Positions 8,479 to 18,452 of a stretch of 64,000 nt of DNA are shown one piece after another. The position numbers were made by a program, and so were the translations under genes. Numbering within the stretch: the stretch's first letter is position 1; each line of letters opens with the position of its first letter. This DNA comes from Rickettsiales bacterium (GTDB lineage Bacteria; Pseudomonadota; Alphaproteobacteria; Rickettsiales; JABCZZ01). The stretch covers positions 372,001 through 436,000 of the forward strand of contig DASTXE010000006.1 in the NCBI GenBank assembly GCA_035765535.1, in the 5' to 3' direction. The notes below the pieces were generated by a model. That model did no database searches. It saw only the letters and a list, made by a program, of their open reading frames with translations, and had not been told where the DNA came from.

Positions 8479-9108
8479 TTACCTTTTAACTGCAGCAAGC
8501 GCCTCTTTAACCAGCATGGTGATCTCGCCCCATTTCCCTTCCCGGATCGGCTGGGTGGGAACAATCCACGAACCGCCCACGCATAACACGTTAGGCTGTC
8601 CCAGATATTCATTCATATTCGCCTGCGTGATGCCGCCTGTGGGGCAGAACTTCACATTGCCGAACAGCGCAGCGAAATTCTTGAGCATCCCTACCCCACC
8701 AGCCAGCGCCGCCGGAAAGAATTTCAGGCGGTCAAAACCATGCTGCATCGCGAGCAGCGCTTCGGATGTCGTGGAGATACCCGGAATATACGGCACACCG
8801 CATTGTTTTCCCGCCGTAAGAAGCGCATCCGTAATACCGGGACTGATGATGAACTGCGCTCCCACATCCTTTACCCTGGCAAAGCCATCTGCGCTGGTAA
8901 TGGTTCCCGCTCCCACCACCATATTTTTTCGCTCTTGAGCCAGCAGCTTGATCGCATCGAGCGCCGCACCCGTGCGCAGTGTCACTTCCATCGTCTTGAT
9001 GCCACCTTCCGCCAGTGCATCCGCCAGCGGCAGCGCATCTTCCGCCCGCTCCAGCGTAATGACGGGAATAATCGGTCCAAGGGTAAGAATATCGTGTGCT
9101 GCGCTCAT
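8479..9108 (-). CDS. eda: 2-keto-3-deoxy-6-phosphogluconate aldolase
   Basis: Class I aldolase that splits KDPG into pyruvate and glyceraldehyde-3-phosphate, the last dedicated step of the ED pathway. The start at 9108 (MSAAHDILTLGPIIPVI) is preferred over a start 19 codons upstream, because that extension would overlap the glk coding end and does not resemble the family N-terminus. In the 209-residue product the catalytic residues are Glu41 and Arg45 (MEVTLRTGAA) and the Schiff-base Lys129 (RLKFFPA). It starts 4 bp after the glk stop, implying translational coupling. Confidence 0.95.
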   Translation of the reverse strand: MSAAHDILTLGPIIPVITLERAEDALPLADALAEGGIKTMEVTLRTGAALDAIKLLAQERKNMVVGAGTITSADGFARVKDVGAQFIISPGITDALLTAGKQCGVPYIPGISTTSEALLAMQHGFDRLKFFPAALAGGVGMLKNFAALFGNVKFCPTGGITQANMNEYLGQPNVLCVGGSWIVPTQPIREGKWGEITMLVKEALAAVKR

Positions 9109-9112
9109 AAGC

Positions 9113-10081
9113 TCACTTTCGGTTATTGAGAATTGTCGCCGCACCAACAAGTGCCGTCTGAACACTGTCGGTTATCACATAAAGCGGTATCTCCGAGACA
9201 TAATCCTTAAAGCGTCCTTTAGCCTCAAAACGACCGCGCAAACGGCTTTTATGCACCAGATCGCCGAGTTTCGGAACGATCCCGCCACCGATGTAAATGC
9301 CCCCCATCGCGCCGAGCTGTAATGCCCAATCTCCGGCCACAGTGCCAAGCACACCGAGGAACAGCTTCACCACTTCACCGCATGTGGATTGCGGATCTTC
9401 AATCGCCTCGATGGTAATATCGGATGCTTTGAGCGCACGCGGTTTTTCGCCCTTGATATGACTTAGCGATCGGTACAGGAACTCAATCCCCGCGCCGGAA
9501 AGTATGCGTTCGACTGAAACGCGCTCGCCATATTCCTTCCATCCAAGGCGCATGATCTCGGCTTCCACCTCATTGACCGGTGCAAAACCGATATGTCCGC
9601 CTTCACCCTGCAGCGCCGTCCACTGTTCGCCGCCCCAGATAAGCGCGGAAACGCCGAACCCGGTTCCGGCCCCCATGACACCGATCGGCATATGTTCTTT
9701 CGGACTACCACCGCCTACAGCAAAATACTGCTCTGGAGTGAGTTCAGGCACGCCCATGGCAAGCGCCGTGAAATCATTTACGAATACTACTCTCCTGAGC
9801 CCAAGCGCGTCTTTGATCGCTTTCTGCGAAAATTCCCAGTCGCAGTTCGTGAGCTTTACCGTATCGCCCGTGATAGGACACGCAAGCGCAAGGCATGCAC
9901 TGTCGACCTTCGGATTACCCTGCTCCCGAAGAAACGCCTTCAGCGCATCCACTGTGCTGCCGTAATCGCTATTGATACAGTTATAAATGCTTTCGGATAC
10001 GAGCTTACCGTCTTCCACAAGCGCAAAGCGCGCATTGGTTCCGCCTACATCTCCAACGAATGAAATCTGTTTATTAGTCAT
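9113..10081 (-). CDS. glk: Glucokinase
   Basis: A 322-residue ATP-dependent glucokinase of the bacterial Glk (non-ROK) type, phosphorylating free glucose to glucose-6-phosphate. The ATP-binding phosphate-1 motif is [12 protein letters not shown] (10-21). The catalytic base is Asp103 in [21 protein letters not shown] and [10 protein letters not shown] are the sugar and adenosine region motifs. Its start overlaps the edd stop by 8 bp and it is followed at 4 bp by eda. Since no phosphotransferase genes are seen, phosphorylation of glucose freed in the cytoplasm is its likely job here. Confidence 0.95.
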   Translation of the reverse strand: MTNKQISFVGDVGGTNARFALVEDGKLVSESIYNCINSDYGSTVDALKAFLREQGNPKVDSACLALACPITGDTVKLTNCDWEFSQKAIKDALGLRRVVFVNDFTALAMGVPELTPEQYFAVGGGSPKEHMPIGVMGAGTGFGVSALIWGGEQWTALQGEGGHIGFAPVNEVEAEIMRLGWKEYGERVSVERILSGAGIEFLYRSLSHIKGEKPRALKASDITIEAIEDPQSTCGEVVKLFLGVLGTVAGDWALQLGAMGGIYIGGGIVPKLGDLVHKSRLRGRFEAKGRFKDYVSEIPLYVITDSVQTALVGAATILNNRK

Positions 10082-11897
10082 GACTGGTCAACACAAATGA
10101 GGCGCCGTCTTCCGCGCCGGTGACAACATGACGTGCGCCGGAAAACAGCTCACGTCCAAGCCCATGGTGATAGTGACTGATATCAGGGCTGGCGGGTTCG
10201 CGCGCGGCAAGCGTCGCTTCATCCACCTTTACTTCCAAAATTCCTTTCTCAGCATCGAGCAGGATAATATCGCCGTCGCGCACTTTTGCAAGCGGACCGC
10301 CACGCAGGCACTCCGGTACGATATGGATCGCCGCAGGCACCTTGCCTGAGGCACCGGACATACGCCCGTCCGTGACCAGCGCCACCTTGAAACCGAGTCC
10401 CTGCAGCACGCTGAGCGTCGGCGTCAGCTTATGCAGCTCCGGCATACCGTTCGCACGCGGCCCCTGGAATGCAACGACTGCAACGAAATCCCCATGCAGA
10501 TCGCCTTTTTTGAATGCTTCAAGCAGCGCTTCCTGGCTAAAAAATACCCTCGCAGGTGCTTCCACTACGCGATGCTCCGGCTTTACGGCCGAAACCTTGA
10601 TAACAGAACGGCCAAGATTGCCTTTTAGCACACGCAAACCGCCCTCCGGGCTGAACGGCTCATCTGCCGGGCGCAGCACATCTTTGTTGAGGCTTGTGTC
10701 ATTTACCCGCTGCCATTCTATCTTATCTTCAACAAGCAGCGCTTCGGTGCGGTAATGCTCCAGCCCTTTGCCCATGACCGTCGTCACATCATCATTGAGC
10801 AGACCATTTTTCAACAGGCTGTCGATCATGAAACCGAGACCACCTGCCGCATGGAAATGGTTCACATCCGCTTCGCCGTTAGGGTAGACGCGCGCAAGCA
10901 GCGGCACCACATGCGAAAGTTCGGCGAAATCATCCCAGTCGATCACGATGCCAGCTGCACGCGCGATGGCGATCAGGTGAATCGTATGGTTCGTCGAACC
11001 GCCGGTTGCCACAAGGCCGATAATGCCGTTGACGATCGCTTTTTCGTCCAGCATCTGCGCAAGCGGCAGATACTGCCCCGCCAGTGCTGAATTCTTCATA
11101 GCCTGTACCGTCGCCGCCCTCGTGAATGCGTCGCGCAGCTTCGTGCCGGGATTCACAAACGAACTTCCGGGGAGCTGCAGCCCCATGACTTCCATGAGCA
11201 TCTGGTTGCTGTTCGCTGTGCCGTAGAACGTACAGGTTCCCGGCGAATGGTAGGATTTCGCTTCCGCGTCCAGCAATTCTTCCTTGGTCGCCTTGCCCTG
11301 CGCATAAAGCTCACGCACGCGCGCTTTTTCCTTATTCGGCAGGCCCGAAGGCATTGGCCCGCCCGGCACGAACACCACTGGCAGATGGCCGAAGCTCAAC
11401 GCACCGATCAAAAGCCCCGGCACGATCTTGTCGCAAATTCCCAGGCACAAAGCCGCATCGAACATATTATGCGAAAGCGCCACCGCCGTGGACATGGCTA
11501 TTACGTCACGGCTGAAGAGCGAAAGTTCCATCCCCGGCTCGCCCTGCGTGACACCGTCACACATCGCAGGCACACCGCCCGCAAACTGCGCCACTGCCCC
11601 TACCCTGTGCGCTTCCTGTTTGATGATTGCGGGATACGCTTCATAAGGCTGGTGCGCCGAAAGCATGTCGTTATAGGCAGAAACAATGGCAATATTGGGC
11701 TGCTGGCCATTGCGCAGCGCTGCCTTATCTTCTGCACCGCATCCTGCAAAACCATGCGCAAGATTGCCACAGGAAAGCGTGGAGCGCTTGGGCCATTTGC
11801 CTGCCGCTTCCTGCATACGCGAAAGGTATGCTTCACGCGTCGTGCGGCTACGTTCAATGATTCTTTTGGTTACATTCAGAATTACGGGATGCGTCAT
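10074..11897 (-). CDS. edd: 6-phosphogluconate dehydratase
   Basis: An iron-sulfur dehydratase of the IlvD/Edd family converting 6-phosphogluconate to KDPG, the defining ED enzyme. The start at 11897 ([17 protein letters not shown]) is preceded by GAGGAAG and gives 607 residues, the normal Edd length; an upstream in-frame start would add 21 unrelated residues overlapping pgl. Signature segments are [39 protein letters not shown] and CDKIVPG (the Cys regions that bind the cluster), and the C-terminal [17 protein letters not shown]. It sits 10 bp after pgl. Confidence 0.96.
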   Translation of the reverse strand: MTHPVILNVTKRIIERSRTTREAYLSRMQEAAGKWPKRSTLSCGNLAHGFAGCGAEDKAALRNGQQPNIAIVSAYNDMLSAHQPYEAYPAIIKQEAHRVGAVAQFAGGVPAMCDGVTQGEPGMELSLFSRDVIAMSTAVALSHNMFDAALCLGICDKIVPGLLIGALSFGHLPVVFVPGGPMPSGLPNKEKARVRELYAQGKATKEELLDAEAKSYHSPGTCTFYGTANSNQMLMEVMGLQLPGSSFVNPGTKLRDAFTRAATVQAMKNSALAGQYLPLAQMLDEKAIVNGIIGLVATGGSTNHTIHLIAIARAAGIVIDWDDFAELSHVVPLLARVYPNGEADVNHFHAAGGLGFMIDSLLKNGLLNDDVTTVMGKGLEHYRTEALLVEDKIEWQRVNDTSLNKDVLRPADEPFSPEGGLRVLKGNLGRSVIKVSAVKPEHRVVEAPARVFFSQEALLEAFKKGDLHGDFVAVVAFQGPRANGMPELHKLTPTLSVLQGLGFKVALVTDGRMSGASGKVPAAIHIVPECLRGGPLAKVRDGDIILLDAEKGILEVKVDEATLAAREPASPDISHYHHGLGRELFSGARHVVTGAEDGASFVLTSHD

Positions 11898-11907
11898 AAC
11901 TTCCTCT

Positions 11908-12594
11908 TCAAGCCGCCCAGTACACTTCGAGCGGCACCTTGTCCTGCTGTACGATAGCACGCACCGGAAGCGTGAGGCAAGAGCCGGGTTTCTGCGCTTC
12001 TTCGTACAATGTTTTCTTCTTCGCGCCGGTAATGTGCAATATCAGCTTACGGCAGTTCAGCAGCGCCGAAAGTGTCTGCGTCATACGCGGGTGCGGCGCA
12101 TAGGATGGCGGGTTAATGGCAGCACAGCGATGCGGATTATTAAGCTCCAGCGCTTGTGCAAGACCTTCCGTTTCCGGGAACAGGGAAGCAGTATGCCCGT
12201 CTTCTCCCATACCCAGAATCACCACATCGTAAGGAGCCTGCATCACTGCCAGCGCCTTTTCCACCTCTGCAACACCTTCAGCAGGCGTTGCAGCCTTATT
12301 CTTAAGACTCACAAAATGCGCACCATTTGTAAGCAGCTGTTCGCGCACCATACGCTCGTTGCTGTCTGCTTCATTCGGTTCCACCCAGCGCTCATCCGCC
12401 AGCGTAATCCATATCTTATCCCACGCAAGCGCATGCTGCTTCAGCGCCGCAAAAAACGGCTTGGGCGTGCTGCCGCCGGAGACGACAAGACTTGCCTTGC
12501 CGCGCTCACGTATCGCTGATGATAGAGCCTTCGCCGTATCTTCCGCCAATTGTATAGCGGCAGCATCCGACGAGGGAAATGAATGAAACGCCAT
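11908..12594 (-). CDS. pgl: 6-phosphogluconolactonase
   Basis: A 228-residue DevB-type lactonase of the glucosamine-6-phosphate isomerase fold, hydrolysing 6-phosphogluconolactone made by Zwf. Motifs include [14 protein letters not shown] near residue 40, [20 protein letters not shown] and [16 protein letters not shown], all characteristic of the family. It starts 11 bp after the zwf stop. The short spacing on both sides fits one transcript from zwf. Confidence 0.94.
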   Translation of the reverse strand: MAFHSFPSSDAAAIQLAEDTAKALSSAIRERGKASLVVSGGSTPKPFFAALKQHALAWDKIWITLADERWVEPNEADSNERMVREQLLTNGAHFVSLKNKAATPAEGVAEVEKALAVMQAPYDVVILGMGEDGHTASLFPETEGLAQALELNNPHRCAAINPPSYAPHPRMTQTLSALLNCRKLILHITGAKKKTLYEEAQKPGSCLTLPVRAIVQQDKVPLEVYWAA

Positions 12595-12605
12595 TACTTC
12601 TAAAC

Positions 12606-14072
12606 CTATTCTGACTCTTGCCAGCGGCGTCCGTCGCGCGCCATAAGCGCACTTGCGTCCGCAGGCCCCCAGCTGCCCGCAATATAGGGCTTGGGTTTCT
12701 GGTTATTTTCTTCCCAGCCATTGAGGATGCTTTCCGCCCAAACCCATGCAGCTTCCACTTCGTCGCTGCGCATGAAGAGGGTTGGATTGCCGCGCACCAC
12801 GTCCATCAGCAGACGCTCATAAGCATCCGGCGTGCGCTCCTCGAATTCTTCCGAAAGGCTCAGGTTCAGATGCACCGGCTTCAGGCGGTATCCACCCGGT
12901 CCCGGCACTTTGGTAATCACTTCAAGCTTGATGCTTTCGTCCGGCTGCAGGCGGATGATCAACTTGTTCGTATGCGGCTCAGTAGCCTGATCCGGGAAAA
13001 GCTGGTGCGGAACGGGACGGAACTGCACCACGATTTCCGAAAAACGCTCCGGCAGACGCTTGCCGGTACGCAGGTAAAACGGCACACCGGACCAGCGCCA
13101 ATTATCCACATGCGCCTTAACTGCCACGAATGTTTCCGTATCGCTGCTTTTCTGACCGAGATCTTCCACATAGCCGCCGACCGGCTTTCCGCCGGAAGCG
13201 CCTGCGCGGTATTGCCCGCGGATCGTATCGCGCACAACATCCGCCTTAGTGAACAGGCGCAGCGAACGCAACACCTTCAGCTTTTCATCGCGCAGAATAT
13301 CCGGCTCCAGACGCGGCGGCGGCTCCATTGCAATGAGACACAGCAGCTGCAGCAGATGGTTCTGCACCATATCGCGCAAAGCGCCGTATTTGTCATAGTA
13401 ACGCGCACGGCTTTCCACACCGAGGCTTTCCGCCACCGTGATCTGCACATGGTCGATCGCCGTGCTGTTCCACACTTTTTCGAACAGATTATTGGCAAAA
13501 CGCAGGATCATCAGGTTCTGCACCGTTTCCTTGCCCAGATAATGGTCGATACGGTAAACTTGTCGTTCCTCGAAATATTTCAGCACTTCATTGTTAATGG
13601 CACGGAACGATTCCAGATCGTGACCAATAGGCTTTTCCAGCACCACGCGCGCATCCGGCGTCACAAGGCCCGCATTATGCAGATTACGGCAGATTGCACC
13701 AAATACATCCGGCGGAGTCGAAAGATAGAATACCCGCACCTGATTAGCATCCTTGGCAAAAAATGCCGCCAGCTGGGCATATGCCTTGACGTCATCCGCA
13801 TCTACCGCCGCGTAATGGATATGCCTGGAGAAACGGTTCCATACGCCCGCGTCGAAATCCGCGGAAGCGACATGCTCCTCGCACGCCTTCTTCACCATCT
13901 CCACATACTGGTCGAGCGCCGCGCGGCCGATACCCAGAATGCGGCTGTTTTCAGGAAGCTGGCCGTCACGGTAGCGGTAATATAGGCCCGGGAGGATTTT
14001 ACGCAGCGCCAGATCGCCATTGCCGCCGAAAATAACGATATCGGTCGGGGAAAGAGGAGGTACAGAAGACAT
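12606..14072 (-). CDS. zwf: Glucose-6-phosphate 1-dehydrogenase
   Basis: First enzyme of the ED route, oxidising glucose-6-phosphate to the lactone with NADP+ or NAD+. The 488-residue product has the dinucleotide-binding loop GGNGDLA at residues 16-22 (Asn in place of the commoner Ser/Thr), VVLEKPIGHDL, and the substrate/catalytic motif RIDHYLGKE with His177. Length is standard. As the first gene it should carry the operon promoter in the 190-bp gap before ridA, but I see no convincing -35/-10 pair there. Confidence 0.96.
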   Translation of the reverse strand: MSSVPPLSPTDIVIFGGNGDLALRKILPGLYYRYRDGQLPENSRILGIGRAALDQYVEMVKKACEEHVASADFDAGVWNRFSRHIHYAAVDADDVKAYAQLAAFFAKDANQVRVFYLSTPPDVFGAICRNLHNAGLVTPDARVVLEKPIGHDLESFRAINNEVLKYFEERQVYRIDHYLGKETVQNLMILRFANNLFEKVWNSTAIDHVQITVAESLGVESRARYYDKYGALRDMVQNHLLQLLCLIAMEPPPRLEPDILRDEKLKVLRSLRLFTKADVVRDTIRGQYRAGASGGKPVGGYVEDLGQKSSDTETFVAVKAHVDNWRWSGVPFYLRTGKRLPERFSEIVVQFRPVPHQLFPDQATEPHTNKLIIRLQPDESIKLEVITKVPGPGGYRLKPVHLNLSLSEEFEERTPDAYERLLMDVVRGNPTLFMRSDEVEAAWVWAESILNGWEENNQKPKPYIAGSWGPADASALMARDGRRWQESE

Positions 14073-14264
14073 TGTTTCTATCTTAATGACAAGCTTGATT
14101 AATTTTTAAGGGACTACTTTTGTAACAGCAGCCAATGGCTTCGGTCAAGTTCCTCGATAGCCCAGCCACTACTTATCCCTTATTGAGACGCCCTAGCCCG
14201 CTTGACGGCAGGATTGCAAGCAGCTAATGCTATTGCTCATTCTATAAACCATCAGGCAGACAAC

Positions 14265-14618
14265 ATGACAAATATCACCCGTATTGGCGCTGGCCCGCGC
14301 ATGAGCGAAGCCGTTATCCATGGCGACAAAATTTATACCAGCGGTGTCGTTGCGGATCTGACGATGGGTAAATCTGTCAAGGAACAGACGCAGGAAATCC
14401 TTGAACAGATTGACACATTGCTCGCTCAGGCAGGCAGCGACAAGACCCGCATCCTGAAAGCCAATATCTGGCTGACTGATATTAAAACCTTCAGCCAGAT
14501 GAATGAAGCATGGGATGCATGGGCAGTTCCGGGCCAGACTCCGGCGCGCGCCACGGTAGAAGCAAAACTCGCCGAACCGGGCTATGACGTGGAAATCATG
14601 ATTGAAGCTGTTCGCTAA
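14265..14618 (+). CDS. RidA/YjgF family reactive-intermediate deaminase
   Basis: A 117-residue RidA-like protein; members hydrolyse enamine/imine intermediates such as 2-aminoacrylate. The start MTNITRIGAGPRMSEAV is chosen at 14265, since the 21 upstream in-frame codons are unlike the family. Recognisable features are HGDKIYTSGVVA, the helix EQTQEILEQIDTLLAQAGS, NIWLTDIKTFSQMNEAWD and the conserved Arg in PARATVEAKLAEPGYDVEI. This is the subgroup with a Trp-rich NxWL segment rather than canonical RidA. It reads away from zwf and precedes a GyrI-like gene by 24 bp. Confidence 0.88.
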   Translation: MTNITRIGAGPRMSEAVIHGDKIYTSGVVADLTMGKSVKEQTQEILEQIDTLLAQAGSDKTRILKANIWLTDIKTFSQMNEAWDAWAVPGQTPARATVEAKLAEPGYDVEIMIEAVR

Positions 14619-14642
14619 CCGTATATTTCATATAGGAAAACC

Positions 14643-15122
14643 ATGGTCAACCTGACACAAGACCCCACAACGGTCACCCTTGAACCCGCTTTGCTTCTAT
14701 ATCTGGAAAAAACCGGTCCCTTTGCAATCAATGCCCCGCTCGCATGGCAGGAATTCATTCCCCTGGTGAAAGCCCATATCGATATGGGCAATATCATTGT
14801 CGGTGTGGGATTAAGCCATATCGATTCCAGCAAGAAAGGCAATGATGCCTTCGTTTATCAGGCGGGCATGCTGCTGAGAACTTCTCCGGCAACCGTGCCG
14901 GAAGGGTTGCAGCTGCGTACGCTGGCTAAAGGTAAATACGCAAGCTTCCTGCTCACCGGTTCTTATATGCAGTTGCCGCAAGCCTACCCGGCCGCCTTTG
15001 AGATTCTGGCAAAAAAGGGCTATAGCACGCGCGACGATTTCTGCATCGAGAAATACCTCACCAATGCAGAAACCACACCGGAAGCGGAACTCAAGACCGA
15101 GATTTTGATTCCGATCGTATAG
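14643..15122 (+). CDS. GyrI-like small-molecule-binding domain protein
   Basis: A 159-residue stand-alone effector-binding domain of the AraC-E / GyrI type. It shows the usual alternation: an N-terminal strand ALLLYLEKTGPF, a helix APLAWQEFIPLVK, the segment VGVGLSHIDSS, the glycine-rich strand LAKGKYASFLLTGSYMQLPQAYPAAFEILAKKGY and a final DFCIEKYLTNA strand. No DNA-binding domain is present. Such proteins bind hydrophobic or cationic small molecules, or inhibit gyrase in the SbmC case. It follows ridA by 24 bp and is probably co-transcribed. Converges on xerD with 3 bp between them. Confidence 0.75.
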   Translation: MVNLTQDPTTVTLEPALLLYLEKTGPFAINAPLAWQEFIPLVKAHIDMGNIIVGVGLSHIDSSKKGNDAFVYQAGMLLRTSPATVPEGLQLRTLAKGKYASFLLTGSYMQLPQAYPAAFEILAKKGYSTRDDFCIEKYLTNAETTPEAELKTEILIPIV

Positions 15123-15125
15123 ATT

Positions 15126-16034
15126 TTATTTCTTCGCCAAAGGATGATGCTCACTCACGAGCTTCGTAAGCTTCTCCTTTTCAATATGCGTATAAATCTG
15201 CGTAGTGGAAATATCCGCATGTCCCAGCAGTTCCTGTATCACGCGTAAATCCGCTCCGCCGGAAAGCAGGTGGCTTGCGAAAGAATGGCGCAGCGTATGG
15301 GGTGAAATACTTTCGGGATCAATCCCCACTGTCACCGCCAGTTCTTTCAGCATCTGCCCGAAACGCTGGCGCGTAATATGACCTTCTTTACCGCGCGATG
15401 GAAATAACCAGGCACTGGAGATTTTTCTATTCTTAAGATCTTCAAGATGGGTATTAAGTGCTTCAAGCGCATGGTCATGCAGCGGAACAATCCGCTCTTT
15501 ATCCCCTTTGCCACGCACGATCAGGAAATGCCGCCCTTCTGCCCCGGCCTTCTGCACAGCCGAAAGCGGCAGCGTCACCAGTTCCGAAACACGCAAGCCC
15601 GAAGCATAAAGCAGCTCCAGCATGGCCGTAAGCCGTTTATCCTCTGCCACTCTCGCCGCTTCAATCAGCCGGGTAATATCGTCTTGTTCCATGCTCTTAG
15701 GCAGGCTGCGCGGTTGCTTAGGCACTTCCAGCGCCGTAGCCGGATCGTCCTTGCGGACATCGTCACTATAGAGAAAATGAAAGAATTGCTTAAGGCTGGA
15801 GACGCGCCGCGCCACCGTCCGCGGAGAAAGTCCGCTTGCACTGAGCGACGCCACATAGGCTTCGAGCATTCCCCTGTCCGCTTGTGCAAAACCGGATTTA
15901 CGCTTTGCTAGAAAGCCTGCCGCCTCGCGCAGGTCCCGTCCGTAAGACTCAATCGTATTACCCGCAGCCCCGCGTTCAGCTGCCATCATCTCCAGGAAAG
16001 ACTCGATTAGTGCGCTGTCACTGCTTCCTTGCAT
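15126..16034 (-). CDS. xerD: Tyrosine recombinase XerD-like
   Basis: Site-specific recombinase expected to resolve chromosome dimers at dif with a XerC partner not seen here. In the 302-residue form starting MQGSSDSALIE the SAM-like N-terminal domain spans about 5-95. The catalytic set is complete: Arg148 (SGLRVSEL), Lys176 (RGKGDKER), His246 and Arg249 (PHTLRHSF), His272 (LLGHADI) and nucleophile Tyr281 (IYTH). The start at 16034 overlaps the upstream glycosyltransferase by 17 bp; GAGGAG lies about 11 bp before it. A phage or element integrase is unlikely given the family match and no element around it. Confidence 0.9.
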   Translation of the reverse strand: MQGSSDSALIESFLEMMAAERGAAGNTIESYGRDLREAAGFLAKRKSGFAQADRGMLEAYVASLSASGLSPRTVARRVSSLKQFFHFLYSDDVRKDDPATALEVPKQPRSLPKSMEQDDITRLIEAARVAEDKRLTAMLELLYASGLRVSELVTLPLSAVQKAGAEGRHFLIVRGKGDKERIVPLHDHALEALNTHLEDLKNRKISSAWLFPSRGKEGHITRQRFGQMLKELAVTVGIDPESISPHTLRHSFASHLLSGGADLRVIQELLGHADISTTQIYTHIEKEKLTKLVSEHHPLAKK

Positions 16035-17703
16035 ATAACCGCAACTCCTCATCCTTGGTATCCAGCGCACGCGCACCTTGCCAGATCAGCTTCCAGCCGG
16101 GTCCGTGTTCGAGATGCTCCGAACGCAGCTCCACCGTAAAAAGCAGTGGCGCGGTCGCCACATCAAACTGTGGCACAATGTTCAGCCTGTGGCCAGGCAT
16201 AAAATATTCAAACATCGGTCCGACACTTTCTCCCATGCGGTATTCTTCCATCTTCTCCCCCCGGTAGGGCGAGTGGTCGATAAACTCCTGCATCTGCGTG
16301 AGCACCGTACGATAGCTTCTGGTTTCATCCGTCCATGGCAGCAGCAACATCATTCCCACGATCCAGACCGATGCAACAGCAAAGAACCATATAAGAACGA
16401 GATGATTCACATCGCGCGCCCGCAGGCGGAACAAAAACAGAAAGCATACGGTCGCCAGAATAGCCACTAACACCGCTGGCCATTGGCTGTAGGGCGGCAT
16501 GAAATTGACTGGGAACACTCGCGCAACCGCAGCCAGGTTATGGCCCGTCATTAGCCCACCCCATACAATCCACAGCAATATTATCGTTGCCAGAAACAGG
16601 ATACGAACCATATGGTTCCACCCAGCCGTAAACCGCGCATTAAGTTTCAGCACTTCGGGAGCCGCAAGAACCGTGAAAGCCGGGATTAATGGCAGCATGT
16701 ACAGGGCGCGGCTGGAAGCAGAGATTAACAGCAACAAAAGCCCCACCACTGAAAGGACGGCAGGCAACAACCATTGCGGCGCTAAAGCAAAAATCCTTTT
16801 CCTGCGCCAGTCGTGTATCCTTCGTACGGTACGTAGCAACACCAGCGGAAATACTGGAAAACAGAACCAAAATACAGAATAAAGCACGTAACCGCACTCA
16901 TTATTAGCCCCAAGCCTGGAGACAGAAAAACCTACAAACCGCCCAACATTATTTTCCCAAAGCCACTGCGTAAACAGCGCAGGAGAATCGCGATACAGCA
17001 ACAGCGGCCAGATTACAAAAAATGGCGAGGCCACTACGCCTGCCAGCAGGAGGGCGTTGAGTGTAGGCAACGTGCGTAACCTCTTCATCAAGACCAGCAG
17101 CACCGGCAGGCTTATCCCGAAAATGCCAAGCACAAACATGCCTTTGGAAAGGAAAGCGATTCCGGCGCCAATTCCAAGCCAGAGCCCTGCCTCCTTCCAG
17201 CGCATATTTTCACAGGCAAGAAGGCTCGCTCCGTATAATGTAACCGTAAAACCGGTAAGCAGCGCCACATCTGTAAACATATCATGCGAGTGACGGAGTA
17301 CCCCGATTGTACCCAGAAATAAGAGCAGAGCGGTAATACGGAGCTCCTCTGCATGCTCCTTCCCCCTGAATAGTACTTTGCAAGTTTTCCACAGGAACCC
17401 GCATGTGACGAGCATATAAAAGAAGCTGGTCAACCGCGCGGCATTATGCAGCGCCAGCCACGGGCTCAGCGCCTTGCACAGTATAACCGCACTCCAGTAA
17501 TAAAGCGGCGGCTTTTCCATGAAAGGCACGCCCGCATTGGTAGGAATCAGCCAGCTATGCGTGGTATAAAAATGATAGATAATACCGAAAGTGTAAGTCT
17601 CATCCTGTTTCCAGGGGTCATGGCCGATAATTCCCGCGAGCAGGAAAACAAGGATAAAACAGATAGTAAAAATACGCGGAAAATTTTTCACAACTTTTAG
17701 CAT
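16018..17703 (-). CDS. ArnT/PMT-type glycosyltransferase (family 39/83), membrane
   Basis: A 561-residue polytopic inner-membrane glycosyltransferase using a polyprenyl-phosphate sugar donor. The first periplasmic loop carries the acidic catalytic pair in KQDETYTFG (Asp34, Glu35), followed by FMEKPPLYYW, both typical of ArnT-like enzymes. About eleven membrane helices follow, then a short C-terminal periplasmic domain from about residue 470. The acceptor (lipid A, protein or glycan) cannot be told. No ribosome site is seen before the ATG; a CtrA-like box lies 5-20 bp upstream. Overlaps xerD by 17 bp. Confidence 0.8.
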   Translation of the reverse strand: MLKVVKNFPRIFTICFILVFLLAGIIGHDPWKQDETYTFGIIYHFYTTHSWLIPTNAGVPFMEKPPLYYWSAVILCKALSPWLALHNAARLTSFFYMLVTCGFLWKTCKVLFRGKEHAEELRITALLLFLGTIGVLRHSHDMFTDVALLTGFTVTLYGASLLACENMRWKEAGLWLGIGAGIAFLSKGMFVLGIFGISLPVLLVLMKRLRTLPTLNALLLAGVVASPFFVIWPLLLYRDSPALFTQWLWENNVGRFVGFSVSRLGANNECGYVLYSVFWFCFPVFPLVLLRTVRRIHDWRRKRIFALAPQWLLPAVLSVVGLLLLLISASSRALYMLPLIPAFTVLAAPEVLKLNARFTAGWNHMVRILFLATIILLWIVWGGLMTGHNLAAVARVFPVNFMPPYSQWPAVLVAILATVCFLFLFRLRARDVNHLVLIWFFAVASVWIVGMMLLLPWTDETRSYRTVLTQMQEFIDHSPYRGEKMEEYRMGESVGPMFEYFMPGHRLNIVPQFDVATAPLLFTVELRSEHLEHGPGWKLIWQGARALDTKDEELRLYARKQ

Positions 17704-17916
17704 GAAATTAACTAATCATTAACAAAAAGTATTTACAATTATTAATAATTGAGAAATATTTCATTAATATGTTCGGTAAGTACAGGTTTTCGATAAGAAA
17801 TTCAATATCAATTAGCAGACAATATATGGCGAAGACGGTCTTGACCAGCGTGTTATATGACGATAGTGTGACGGTAACGGAAAGAATATAACTTTTAGAT
17901 TTGACGTTTGTTTTAT
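17704..17916. promoter_or_regulatory. AT-rich divergent region with CtrA-like box and 16-bp palindrome
   Basis: This spacer lies between the leftward glycosyltransferase and greA. TTAA-CTAATCA-TTAAC at 17708-17723 matches the CtrA consensus TTAA-N7-TTAAC exactly. A perfect palindrome CAATTATTAATAATTG occupies 17736-17751. TTGACC at about 17840 and TTGACG at 17901 are -35-like, but neither has a good -10 at the right distance. CtrA control is an inference; the region is AT-rich, so a chance match is possible. Confidence 0.4.
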
Positions 17917-18393
17917 ATGGAAAAAATACCGATTACCGCGAAAGGCTTCCGTGAAATGGAAGCGGAATTGAAAAATCTTAAAACAGTAGAGCGTGGCAGC
18001 GTAATTAAAGCGATTGCCGAAGCCCGCGAGCATGGCGATTTGAAGGAAAATGCCGAATACGCCGCTGCGCGCGAAAGACAGAGTTTTATTGAAGGGCGCA
18101 TTCTGGAATTGGAAGGCAGGATTGCCTGCGCCGAAGTGATAGAAGTGTCCAAACTGAGCGGCGAAATTGTGAAATTCGGCGCTACGGTAAAGCTGATCGA
18201 CGAGGACTCCGAAGAAGAATGCATCTACCAGATCGTCGGTGAATACGAAGCAGATATTAAGAAAGCGATGTTGTCTATCACCGCCCCCATTTCGCGGGCA
18301 CTGATCGGCAAGCGCAAGGGTGAATCCGTAGAAGTGACGACCCCCAAAGGAAGCAAAAGCTATGAGATTATCGAAGTTATCTTTGAAGAATAG
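17917..18393 (+). CDS. greA: Transcription elongation factor GreA
   Basis: GreA enters the RNA polymerase secondary channel and stimulates cleavage of backtracked RNA. With the ATG at 17917 (MEKIPITAKGF) the protein is 158 residues, exactly the usual length; a TTG three codons upstream is less likely. The N-terminal coiled coil carries the acidic tip in AEAREHGDLKENAEYAAAR, and the C-terminal FKBP-like domain ends TPKGSKSYEIIEVIF. There is no Shine-Dalgarno sequence before the ATG, so translation may depend on an unstructured or leaderless start. Confidence 0.95.
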   Translation: MEKIPITAKGFREMEAELKNLKTVERGSVIKAIAEAREHGDLKENAEYAAARERQSFIEGRILELEGRIACAEVIEVSKLSGEIVKFGATVKLIDEDSEEECIYQIVGEYEADIKKAMLSITAPISRALIGKRKGESVEVTTPKGSKSYEIIEVIFEE

Positions 18394-18452
18394 GCGCTGG
18401 GCTCCTCCCAGAGCTTCAGTCCGTTATCTGAAGTGCTGAGGGGATAAAAGCC

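Noticed and set aside
12618-13985. 455-codon open frame opposite zwf
   Set aside because: Antisense to the full zwf gene; composition rich in His, Arg and Ile as expected of a shadow frame.
14073-14264. Promoter for zwf or ridA
   Set aside because: TTGACC and TTGACG hexamers occur on the two strands, but neither has a -10 box of adequate quality at the right distance.
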